Origin: Glebionis coronaria
Taxonomy: Eukaryota > Streptophyta > Magnoliopsida > Asterales > Asteraceae
Assembly: GCA_025667525.1 (NCBI GenBank)
Contig: CM046882.1
Coordinates: 527,336,618 to 527,400,617 of the forward strand
Direction of reading: 5' to 3'
DNA length: 64,000 bases
Below are positions 1 to 10,721 of this stretch, one piece after another (the stretch's first letter is position 1; every line of letters begins with the position of its first letter). The position numbers and the translations under genes are program-made. The notes under the pieces were generated by a model. It was not told the DNA's origin. It worked only from the letters and a program-made list of their open reading frames with translations, and did not search any database.

Positions 1-1928
1 CCTTAGGCCCACGTACTCTCAGCCGTATAAAATACTAGCTATGACTTACGCACATCCCAACAACTTCTAATATTATTAGGACTATCAAATCGTTCTTAAC
101 ACATAAACTTTGTCAAGAAATACTAAGAGTGTCTTCTTTAATAACTTATGTTAAACACTCCTTGATAGCTATCATGAGTTAGTTATAATCATCATATCAT
201 AACCTTGTAACTTGAACACTTATATTTCATACATGATTTATACTCACTTGCTTCTATGGGGTGGATCTAAGGCCTGACCACATGAAGCACATGCAACACA
301 TAAAACTAGCTGCTATGTTTTTAAGTAGACTGGCATGCTTCTAGTTTTTTAGTTTTTGAATTGTTACCTGGATGTTAGATTTAGGATACTATAACTAAAA
401 AGAGAGAACTTTTTCATTAATTTAATCTATTGAGCCAAAAAGCTAGTCCTATTAGGATGAGAAACATAATTTGGCCAAAATTTGTTTATTAGTTCATGAA
501 TTAGAGCATTGACAAGCTTCTTACATATCATTATTGTATGGCTCGTATTCATAGTAATCATTCTCATAAGTATCCATTCATAGTTTCAAGAAGATCTTAG
601 TACCTTAACCACCCTATCGTTTTTGAATCCAACATATACGGCTTTCATTGTCAACTGGTTTAACTTTATCCTCACTATCAAATTCACTTGAATAATCAAC
701 CTTTTATAGGGTTTACCCCATCATCCAAAATTCTAAGTTTCATATCAATAATTAGTATTTTAATCTTACTACTAGGTCTCGCAATAAATAACAAATATCC
801 GCCAAAATTTGGCTTTTTACTAACCGAATTTGAAATTCTCCATTCTCCTTCGGTTTTCTTGCACCTGAAGCGGTGGAGTTTCTGAATAGAGTTCAGCGCG
901 TAATGAATAGCAACGTTATGACACCTAAATCCACAAATGTGGTTTTTACTAGAATTAGCTTTGCAATTCAAAAAGGGCTTGCGGCGCAGCTTGTTGCTCG
1001 CTTGCCTTCTACAGTTATGTAATTAAACTCGTAATATCATTTTAAATCAAATTACACGCGTCAAATGAGTCTGGATTACTAACCTCTTTTCTAGACCAGT
1101 TGACATTATTCTTTTCAGGAGAAGCTCACTAAACTTGTTTGACTAATTTAAATCCCACAATATAGCCAAACAAAACACCTCTAACATCTTGGCTAGGATT
1201 CTTCAAGTTTTGTACAAATATGAGCTTATATTATTGGGACACTCATCTATAACATGATCATATTATTAGGCAATGAATTCTCATATGCCACCACCCTTCC
1301 CTCTCTGATTTGAGAATTCCTCACACGGGCTACATTCTTACTTCATTAGTGCGTGAGAGAAATGAGAAAGGTTGTGGACTCGTGACAGCGAGTGAGGATA
1401 TTCAGAAACTAAAGCACATATAAGAAAGTGCTTCATAAGGTCTGAGCATGTGCTTAGAGCCCAAGAACACATAAGCTATTTAACGCGCTACTTATTTTCT
1501 ACCTACTAGTAACACAACTACTCTTGAGAAAGACTCAAATTAAACTAGTTCAAGTTAAACGCATGCGTATTCTAACCACTCTAAGATATAATGTTATAAG
1601 AGTAACTTATAGTCACTCGCTCGTTTTAATTCTGATAGAGAGTTTGAACAGTCACTTAATTTTGAAAGCGGAGTGGAAACAATAAGGATTCGCTGCTATG
1701 CTCTTACTCCTTATTCTCCTTTGTTGGTCCTTTTGTACACTTAAAAACTAATAAGAGGAACTAACTATTTATGTACGAAATTTATAGAACATGAATAAGA
1801 AACCATGTCGGATAAAATGAAGGAAGGTTGCGCGAAGCTCAAGATATGACTCAAGCTCAAGATCTGCGTTTAGCTGATTTTTTTGGGGGAGGCGACGACT
1901 GGGCTAATAAAGTCGGGAAGGATACAAC
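1..1928. other. intergenic, no gene seen
   Basis: I see only short unrelated open frames, AT-rich sequence and no splice-consistent coding structure or recognisable domain. The short overlapping frames around 690-970 lie on opposite strands and show no protein family features. Confidence 0.6.
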
Positions 1929-2291
1929 CATGGTTATAAATAACGTAAGGCGTGGCATGGCGGCATATCCAAGCTACACGCTTTAGCGGCTAAGACGAAG
2001 CTTTAGCGTCTCTAAAGCGTGGCTTATAGCGACACAACATATAAAAATATATATTTGTTTTATCATATTTCAATATTATATTTATCTTAAGTTCATAATA
2101 AGTGTTATACGTAATAATTAAAGCTATAAAATCTCATTACATGTAACAATATTAATTTTTTTAAGTTAAATTCAAAAAATTACCGCACATAATGTTGTAG
2201 CGCGCCTTGACATATTGCGTAGCGTGGAAGCCACGCCTCAAGCTTTAGCGCGCCTTAAGGCGGGCTATAGCGAACTATTTAGAACTATGAA
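1929..2291. repeat. small MITE-like element with imperfect inverted ends
   Basis: The block is locally GC-rich in AT-rich surroundings. It starts with GGTTATAAATAACGTAAGGCG, and its right end read on the minus strand (AGTTCTAAATAGTTCGC) is an imperfect match to that start. Repeated GGCGTGG/TAGCGC motifs occur inside. This resembles common non-autonomous plant DNA transposons of hAT type. The family assignment is inference, and no clear target duplication was identified. Confidence 0.4.
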
Positions 2292-3933
2292 TACAACACA
2301 CTTAATTAAAGGAAATAAAATTTCATGTTCTGAAGCTCTAGCGCTCGAATTTAATATGATGACATGGTCAAATGGTGAAATATTACCCCATTCTTGTTTT
2401 GGTGGACCATCACTCTCTCACTTATCTCAAGGTTGACAAAGCACTTGTTTTTTTCCAAAGGAATTTCTAGAAGCATGCTTGTGAGTGTTTTCTAGCCTAA
2501 TATTGCCTAGCCTTTTCATTGCGTTAAATGAGTTAGTTGGCTTGCCAATATGGACGTTGTTCATTAGTGAGCTTGTGATGAGTAAAGTGGCCAAAATCAT
2601 TGTGTTTATGGATTCAATTGCTAAGATTAATGACCTTGAGTGTGAGTTTCTTCTTCTTCGCGCATGTGCAGATATATACAGAATATATTTTGCTATGCGC
2701 ACATGTTGACCTAGGGTCTTTGATATGGCTCAAGGTTCTAATGATGTGGCTCTTTGTTTTGCTCTATAGTGTATATTCATTGGTTATGACCTAGTGTTTG
2801 GTGATTTCCAATGGGTACCTTCACCTTTCATTTAGGACGCTTGATCGAATGACATTAGCAACATTATAGTTACACTCAAAATTACTCCCGAGCAAAGACT
2901 TTAAGGAGACAAAGAGTCTAGACTAAATGACTAGCCTAGCAAGAGATATCATCAAGTGATTATTTGATTATTATTCTTTTGATATTAATAAATTTATTAA
3001 TAGTTTAATTTTTTTCCCAAAAGTTAGTAGGAAGCCGAGATACTATCTACTCCAATTCTTTAGCTATGGAAAAGCTACTCCTACTAAAAAAATTAACAAC
3101 AACTCGCGTCATAATGTCTCGAGCCATAGAGACTTTGTGATCCGCCTCATTAAGTCCATTGCATTTTTCCCTAATTCCCTCAAGATACGTGAATGAAAAT
3201 GGAAGAAAAACATATCCAATATGTACACAGTTAGCTTCATACTTAACATGTTGATGTTATGTTTGTCAACCATCATACAACCGGAAAAAATCAGCCATAT
3301 AAGTTTACGTCAAAGGCAGATCTTCACATATATAAAACCTCCTTCCCATGAGTAAACTAACATACCTACTAGATTATTACTTTTATTACTCGTTTATCAA
3401 ATACGGCTACCATCGACGGTCGACAACACCATGGTCGGATTCATCCACTACCATCACCATAGTGAAACATTAACCTTCTCTTCATATTCATTCTATAATC
3501 TAGAAACCATAAACGAAGTTCATCTTTTTAGACCCAAAATTCCAAAAAGTAAAACTATCATGACACATAAAATATCATCATTTTGCCTCGTGGCGACATG
3601 ATTCGGTCAATAAAAGTGATCAATGTCAAGTCTTATTTTATTTTGTTCATAAATCATATTGTTTTTAGGGTAAATTACACCGTTCATACTCATGGCTAGG
3701 GTATGTTGCGGACTGATCCTTGGACTTAGGGTCACGCGTCCGAGTCACAGTGTCAGTTTTTCACTCTTTCATTGTACAAAGCCTTAACGCTGGTTAAAAA
3801 TCTCAGTAGTTACAAAAGTATTTGTATTTTCAATAGTTTTTCTTTTCAAGACACCCATAGTTATATTTAAAAAGATGATTATATATACCGCACGGGCTCT
3901 AATCTTAAATATTTAGTTTATAAAATTCAGATA
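2292..3933. other. intergenic, no gene seen
   Basis: No coding region with domain or splice support was found. The open frames at 2427-2794 overlap on both strands and look like chance ORFs. A GGGTAAATTACACC motif at about 3669 resembles the end of common plant MITEs, but no partner end was found. Confidence 0.5.
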
Positions 3934-5173
3934 GGGTTGTAAACGAACTGAACGTTCAACGAACCCTTCGCTAATCGCTCGATGGAAAACTCGTTTATAT
4001 TTGTTCATTTAATAAATGAACGAACACGAACAAGATTTTTGGTCCGTTTAGTTAAATAAATGAACGTGAACAAAGGCTTCATTCGTTCATTTACGTTCGT
4101 GAACGTTCGATTATGTCCGCCCGGTTACGTTCGTTTATTTCGTTCGCTTACGTTCGATTAACATCTCAAATGTTAAAAAAATAATAAACTATATATCAAA
4201 TATTTTTAAATGTCTAACAATAATATATCATAAATAGATACTTATTTGGAAGAAGGGGCGTATATTTGTGAGCCAGGTGTATACTTTAATGCATTAGGTT
4301 GGTGGAAGGAGAAAAGTTCGAAGTATAAAATTCTGTCCAAAATGGTTGTTGAGTTATTTTTTAGTGCATGTGGGAGGGTTATCCATTCACACCGTTTTCT
4401 TTAGGAACTAACATTCTAGAAATTCTAATTTGTGTAGTTGATTGGTATCACTATTATTACGGGATACAGAAAAAGAAAACCAAGGTACGTCTTTATCTTT
4501 CAAATTGTAATCATTTTTCTTGCAATGGTTGAATAACTTAATATCTCTTTTGTTTCATATAGGAACAAGTTGATTTCATAAATATCGAGTTAGCAGAGTA
4601 ATGACAACTTGATCACAACTTTTGGATGACTTCACAACCTTTGAACATCTTTTGCATACAACTTTTTTGGGTGACTTCTAATACCTCTTCTTTGACGACG
4701 TTAAAAAGACGTTCTATAGAAGCTATTGTGAATATTAACTATGATAATATGTTGTTTAGATGTCCTTATATAAGCATGACACTGATGAAGCTAATGTGGT
4801 AACATGTGTATTTTAAGCTCAACTATGATGGAAATGATGTTATTTTAAAACAATATTTTGGGATATAATGTTTATATAAGTATATAAGATATGGTATGGA
4901 TCGTCAAAAATAACAACTTTAGTTACACGGTCGTTTAGCCGATTTACATTTATATATCGCCGTTTACCTTCATTTACGTTCGTTCGATTAGGTTTGTTTA
5001 AATTATTAATGAACGAATATAAACGAACATGAGCAAGTTCAAATCTAAATAAACTAACATGAACAACAATTTTTGTCCGATTAAGCGTTCGTGTTCATTT
5101 ATTTGTTCAGCATATTAAATAAACGAACATGAACACACATTCGTTCGCATGTTTTCGGTTCGTTTACAGCCTT
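3934..5173. mobile_element. non-autonomous TIR element rich in GAACGAAC motifs
   Basis: The left end GGGTTGTAAACGAACTGAACG is matched by the minus-strand right end AAGGCTGTAAACGAACCGAA, giving terminal inverted repeats about 1.24 kb apart. Both arms (about 3934-4170 and 4920-5173) are packed with palindromic GTTCATTTA/AACGAACATGAAC motifs. The middle (about 4200-4900) is unrelated AT-rich DNA that may be a secondary insertion or captured fragment. No transposase is present. This is a familiar plant intergenic repeat, but I cannot name its superfamily with confidence. Confidence 0.55.
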
Positions 5174-5462
5174 AATTTCAAGAGTTATATATATAACAAA
5201 AAAGATAAAATATAAGAGATTAATATATTAATTTTGTAAGTGAATCTGAGATTTATAGTCGTAATTTTTTTTTATTCATTTTAACTGTTTTTTTATTTGA
5301 TCCTAACTCCCAATCACCTATACTTCTTTTAGGTTGTTGTCTTGGTGACGTACAGTTGCTACAAATCTATATTTAATCCTACTAACTTACGACGAATTGT
5401 TTGACATTTATAACATACCATTTCTCTCTCTCCCTCTCTCATTTCTATACATATCTCAAGTC

Positions 5463-8322
5463 ATGTGGTACTCGGTGATGCACTCATTGGTGTCTAGCTC
5501 CGGCAAGATCCCAATCGCATGGAAGTCATGTTTATGGTCACGGAACTTAAGCTTGTTAAGTTCACGTGCTATAACAAGATTTAACACTAACGGGGTCACA
5601 CCGGCGATAGGAACTCTTGAAAGGCGTGGTTTCTCAGCTATTCACACCTTTCAGGTCTTTTGATACCCTCTTCTTCGTTATTATTATTTCAATTAAAGTT
5701 TATTTATTTCGATTCGGTATACTAACATGATTTCTGGTGGTTGGTATGACACTTGCACGATTCCAAGTTCAAATGTATACATGTCATGATGCATAAACAA
5801 TTTATTATTTTATGTTAGTAGAAGTAAGAAGTTAATTATAGGGCATGCAGACGCATAAATCTAAAGGGTATTTAATTTTGGTGAATCTGTTTTAGGATAA
5901 TACAATGCGAATGGAAGAAGATGAACGACGATTTCCACCGCAGGATCAAGAGTCGCAGCCAGGAAAAGAATATCTCATGAACCCTCGCCCTCTATTCGCT
6001 AACCCTCATTACAAGCCCTCTGATAAACTGAAGGTGTCGCTGATAGTCGCTAGAATACAGTTTTCCTAAAGGGTTGTCGTGCGTCTAATTTCTCCATAAG
6101 AAACTGTAATCCAAATGTTTATTTTCTTTGCGCAGGGAAAGGTGGCGTTAGTAGCAGGAGGAGATTCGGGTATTGGAAGGTCAATTTGTTACCACTTTGC
6201 TAAGGAGGGTGCAACCATAGCCTTTACTTATGTCAATGGCGATGAGAACACAGATGCAAAAGAGACACTTGATATTATAAATGAATCAAAAATTGAAGGC
6301 TCGGGTGATCCTATTGCCATACCTACTGATCTTAGGTATGATAAAAATTGTAAAAATGTTGTTGATGTAGTCATTGAAAAGTTTGGGCAGATGGATGTCC
6401 TAGTGAACCTTCCAGCCGTGCAGTACTATACGTATTCATACTCGTTAGAAGAGATCACAGAGGAGAGGCTTGAAAAGGTGTTTCGGACCAATATTTTCTC
6501 TTATTTCTTCTTGACAAAGTAGGTATCCTTAGTTAAACATGCTATTTATCTGTTTCTTTGATACAGTTATCTTTTTTTTCTTGGGTTTAAGGCATTTAAT
6601 AGCTAGGTACTTTCTTAAATATATCCATATCATACATGTATTTAAAGAATTGCAAAGATAATACTTGAACTTTTGATTTACCTGTTAATAAGATACCTTA
6701 TAATTTTTTCTACCTATTTTACCCTTCAATCCAATGCCAAATTTTATATCGTTAGTCCTTTAGCTAACGATCGTTTTTTCAGAAAAAAATATTTAACTGA
6801 AAAAAATTATAGTTTTTTCGAAAAAAATTATAATTTTTCCAAAAAAAATATAATTTTTCCGAAAAAAATTATAATTTTTCCAAAAAAATTTAGAGTTAAA
6901 AAAACTTTTTTTCTTTTTACGCTTTTTCTGAAATTGTTTAAATTCAGTTTCGCTTTTTTTTTAAATAAAAAAGTTTATTGTTTCGAAAAACTTAACTTTT
7001 TTTTTACGTTTTTCTCTTAATTTTTTTAAAGTTATAAATAACTCACATGATTTTCTTCTATAAAATTAAAAAAAAATTAAAAACATATTTGTATATTCCT
7101 AAATTAATAATTTTAAAACATTTTAAAACATTTCAAAAAAACTTAAACATTTTAGACTATTCCTTTAATGATTTTATTTATAAGAAAAACTTAATTTTAA
7201 ATAAAATTGTTACGTTTTTCTCTTATTTCAAATTACTTCTAAAAAAAGTTTAATTTTTTCAAAAATAAATAAAAAGAATTTAAAATTTTTAAATTTTTCT
7301 GGAAAAAAATCGTTTAGTTATTTTTAACTTTTAAAAAATATTGAGAAAAAAACTATTTTTCTAAAAATATAAACTTTTAAAAAAATGAAACAAGATTTAA
7401 AACAATTTGAAATTTTTTTAAAGTAAGAAAAGATTTTTGTAACTTCAAAATTTTTTTAGCACAATTTTTTTTAATTTTATGTATGTTTAGAAAAATTATA
7501 TTTTTTTTATAAGTTAATTTTTTTTTTTAGAAAACAAAAACGATCAATAGTTAAAGGACTAACGATGCAAAAACTGGCATTGGGTTGAAGGGTAAAATAA
7601 GTAAAAAAAAGTTTGAGTTACCATTTAACAGGTAAACAGGAAGTTCAAGTATCATATTGACAATTTTATAAGTATAGATATGATATAGATATATTTGAGA
7701 AAGTACGTTATTATTAAATGTTTTAAACCCTTTTTTCTTTTTTCTTTTTTTGTATATTTTGATGGTTGTAATGACTTTCTTTTTCATGAAGGCATGCTTT
7801 GACTCACATGAAAGAAGGAAGTAGCATCATAAACACCACATCTGTGTTAGCATACATCGCAAGTCCACCAAAATGGCTTGACTACATTTCAACAAAGGGA
7901 GCCATCGTATCCTTCACAAGGGGTCTAGCATTGCATCTAATCGACAAGAAGATTCGTGTAAACGGTGTGGCTCCTGGCCCTATATGGACACCACTGCAAG
8001 CTGCAGCACTTAATGACATGGATATAGCAACATTTGGAGAACAGGCGCCCATGGATAGGGCCGGTCAACCTTTTGAGGTTGCTCCATCGTACGTGTTCCT
8101 AGCATCCGAGGACTCTTCCTATTTTACTGGCCAATTTCTTCATCCTAATGGTACGCTTCAATCTCGATCACACACAAGCAGTTGTACTATAACGCATACA
8201 TGCAATTTCTTTTTATTACAACATACAACACTGTTTTTCTTCTTTTTCCGTTATGTTTATGATTGTGCAAAGATCCTGATGTTGCAATATTTTTTACAGG
8301 TGGGACAATTATCAATGCATAG
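5463..8322 (+). CDS. short-chain dehydrogenase/reductase, glucose/ribitol dehydrogenase-like (364 aa, 5 exons)
   Basis: Exons 5463-5654, 5896-6033, 6136-6518, 7792-8150 and 8300-8322 join in frame through GT..AG introns and end at TAG. The product resembles plant NADPH-dependent aldehyde reductase 1 / glucose and ribitol dehydrogenase homologues. A Ser/Arg-rich N-terminus of about 60 residues looks like an organellar transit peptide. A conserved FANPHYKPSDKLKGK leader precedes the Rossmann fold. The cofactor glycine motif is GGDSGIG in exon 3. FRTNIFSYFF, NTTSV and YISTK supply the Asn, Ser, Tyr and Lys of the SDR catalytic set. APGPIWTPLQ and SSYFTGQ...HPNGGT mark the C-terminal part of the fold. 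The usual NNA motif reads VNLPAVQ, an unusual change. An in-frame ATG at 5478 is an alternative start. The predicted role is NAD(P)H-dependent reduction of carbonyls or sugars, possibly plastidial; substrate unknown. Intron 3 (6519-7791) carries a MITE. Confidence 0.85.
6583..7730. mobile_element. Mutator-type foldback MITE inside the SDR intron
   Basis: Arms 6583-6775 and 7540-7730 are inverted copies, about 80% alike by eye, both beginning GGGTTTAA when read inward. The identical 9-bp sequence TTTTTTCTT flanks both sides (6574-6582 and 7731-7739), the target-duplication length expected of Mutator-like elements, although it is low-complexity. The core is almost pure A/T homopolymer runs with no coding capacity. 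The short open frames at 6673-7253 are artefacts of these runs. The element lies wholly within intron 3 of the dehydrogenase gene and leaves its splice sites intact. Confidence 0.75.
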
Positions 8323-8600
8323 TCCTTTTAAGGACCTTGAACTTGATCATATAAGGAGTGATGAAGTTTGTACTCGAAATGAATTGATGTTATGATGCAT
8401 ATATCTTATTATGTTAACAAGAAATTCAGAAAAACAAAATTAAATAGGAAATTCTTGAGATCTTTATAGAACTGATATAAAGAAATTACTTAATCCTATT
8501 TGTAATATAATTACCAGTGATCATCGTTTTCATTACAGCTTGCTAGATTTAATGGCTTAGTATATAAGTTTTACTGATTTGTATCTTGCAAATACCTAAG
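8323..8600 (+). other. 3' flank / probable 3' UTR of the SDR gene
   Basis: This is AT-rich sequence following the TAG stop, with no further coding support. A frame open past exon 4 runs through here but is simply read-through of intron 4. The end of the transcript cannot be placed. Confidence 0.4.
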
Positions 8601-9602
8601 GTGCCGTTTGGTTGGGGATATTTGAGGATATTGGGAGATATTCAAAATATTTACATTCTAATATCCCTAAATATTGTGTTTGGTAATACTAACGAAAGAA
8701 TTTAATATTCCTCGAATTCCCAAAATGAAGGATATTAGAATTCTTCCAATAAGTGAGGAATTTTAATTTAATTGAAAATTATTTTTTATAAACTTTTTTT
8801 TAGTCGTTATTATTCGGGTTTTATGTTTATATAAAAATTCTAAAATAAAAAAAATTATATAAATTTTTTTTATAAAATTCATATAAAATTTATATAAAAT
8901 TTTAAATAAAAATTTATATCATTTTTTTTTTAAATTTATAGAATTTTTTAATAAAACATATTATTGAATTTTTTTCTAAAATTTATATAATTTAATGAAT
9001 TTTTTTATAAATTTAATATAATTTTTTTTATTAAATTTATATAATTATTCTTTAAAAAATTTAATAATTTCTTTTATAATTTTTTTATAAGATTTATATA
9101 AATATTTTTAGAAAATTTATATAAATTTTTTATAAAATTTATATAAATTTGTATTATTTTTTAATAAAATTTAATATATTTTTTAATAATATTTATATAA
9201 GTTTTTTAAAATTTTATGATTTTTTTACAAAATTTATATTAACTTTTTGTAATATTTATATAAATATTTTGATAAAATTTATATTTATTAAATTTATATT
9301 TTTTATAAAATTTATATAATTTTTTTATAAAATTTATATAATTTTCTATAAAAAATTTATATAATTTTAGCAAATTTATATAAAAAGTGAAAATTTGATT
9401 TTTACTCTTTTAAATAAAGAATTTATATAAAAAATATTTATTCGTTAACTGGTTCAAACCAAAATCAAGATTTCAAAATATTATAAATTTTTGCGAACCA
9501 AACAGGCGTAGGCATTTTAAATTCTAGAATTCTAAATTCTAAGAAATTTTAATATGCTAAAATTCAGAATTTTAGAATTTTAAAATCTTGAACCAAACAA
9601 CC
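8601..9602. mobile_element. AT-rich TIR MITE flanked by CCTAAG
   Basis: The left end GTGCCGTTTGGTTGG and the minus-strand right end GGTTGTTTGGTTC are terminal inverted repeats of a type common in plant non-autonomous DNA transposons. CCTAAG occurs directly outside both ends (8595-8600 and 9603-9608), a probable target duplication. The interior is dominated by reiterated TATAAAATTTATATA-like blocks, and no protein is encoded. A second GAACCAAACAGG motif at about 9494 suggests an older nested or duplicated end. Confidence 0.6.
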
Positions 9603-9652
9603 CCTAAGATTACTACATACAAGGAAGTTAATATTAGCTGAAATAGCCGTTA

Positions 9653-9680
9653 AAATAATAATAATAATAATAATAATAAT
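9653..9680. repeat. (ATA)n microsatellite
   Basis: About nine tandem ATA units, bounded on both sides by copies of ATATTAGCTGAAATA (about 9630 and 9680). Confidence 0.85.
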
Positions 9681-9757
9681 ATTAGCTGAAATAATGCCCA
9701 CTTGTGTTTAATTGTTTAATTTGAAGCCATTCCAATACTTCTTTTGGACATGTAAAA

Positions 9758-9782
9758 TCTATATCTATTTTATATAATAAAA
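9758..9782 (+). other. Helitron 5' terminus
   Basis: It begins TC after an A, followed by an A/T-only stretch TATATCTATTTTATATAATAAAA. This is the expected left terminal sequence recognised by the Rep nuclease. The exact base is inferred from the TC rule and agrees with the A/T site seen at the other end. Confidence 0.8.
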
Positions 9783-9933
9783 CAGAATATGTTACAAGTC
9801 TTTAAAGCAGAAGAATTAAATGAATGAATTAAAACACCTACCATAAATAACCTACGTACAAGACCTCAATGCAAAGAACAATTAAATTAGTTACCAAAAT
9901 TAAGTTTTAACAAATCTCTTTTATACGTCTGTT

Positions 9934-10468
9934 TGTATTTGTATTGTATTTCTATTCGATTATATTTTTGTATGTACAACAAGCCATCTAAAACATTAAG
10001 AAACCGGATAATTAATTTAATTTTTTATAAACGAAATAATAATTGAAAAAATATTGTTTAAATTCTTTTGTGAAAACATTTATTTTTTAAATATAAATAA
10101 TTTTTTGTGAAAATATATCGTGTCTGTGTTTTTGTATTTTTTGTTAAATAAATATGTGTGTGATTTATCTATTTTTGTAAATGTTTTAATAAAATTATGT
10201 ATTTTTGTATTTGTATTGTATTTCTATTTTGTATGTACAACAAGCCATCTAAAACATTAAGAAACCGGATAATTAATTTAATTTTTTATAAACGAAATAA
10301 TAATTGAAAAAATAATTGTTTAAATTATTTTTTGAAAACATTTATTTTTTAAATATAAATAATTTTTTGTGAAAATATATCGTGTCTGTGTTTTTGTATG
10401 TTTTTTTAAATAAATATGTGTGTGATTTATCTATTTTTGTAAATGTTTTAATAAAATTATGTATTTTT
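9934..10468 (+). repeat. two tandem copies of an about 270-bp unit near the Helitron 5' end
   Basis: Copy 1 (about 9934-10204) and copy 2 (about 10205-10468) both contain TGTATGTACAACAAGCC, ACATTAAGAAACCGGATAA and ATATATCGTGTCTGTGTTTT in the same order, with only a few differences. The unit is noncoding and lies between the Helitron terminus and the RPA promoter, so it could be a subterminal or regulatory repeat. Confidence 0.85.
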
Positions 10469-10641
10469 GTAAAGCCTTAAATAAATTTTAATGACATTGC
10501 GTTTATTTTGGAAAGAATTAAAAACAAAACGCGTTTCAAAAACCTTTTCCTTCTTATCTTTGACAAAAATTTCAAAATTTAAACGCAGGTAATTATTTTT
10601 GTAAACTAAATAAATATTGATTCATACGTTTAATGTGCTTC

Positions 10642-10649
10642 TATATAAT
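10642..10649 (+). promoter_or_regulatory. candidate TATA box of the RPA-like gene
   Basis: TATATAAT lies about 80 bases before the chosen ATG at 10722, matching the TATA-to-ATG spacing of the other Helitron genes. It is a sequence match only. Confidence 0.4.
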
Positions 10650-10721
10650 TCCGATTGTATATGTGTTTATTTTCACAATTCAAAAAACAATTTTATACAG
10701 CAAAGCTTTTTAATCACAACT

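Noticed and set aside
688..971. Overlapping 65- and 91-codon frames near 0.7-1.0 kb, and those at 2.2-2.8 kb
   Set aside because: They are short, overlap on both strands, and have no domains or splice support.
6673..7253. Phe/Lys-rich frames in SDR intron 3
   Set aside because: They come from A/T homopolymer runs in the core of the foldback element.
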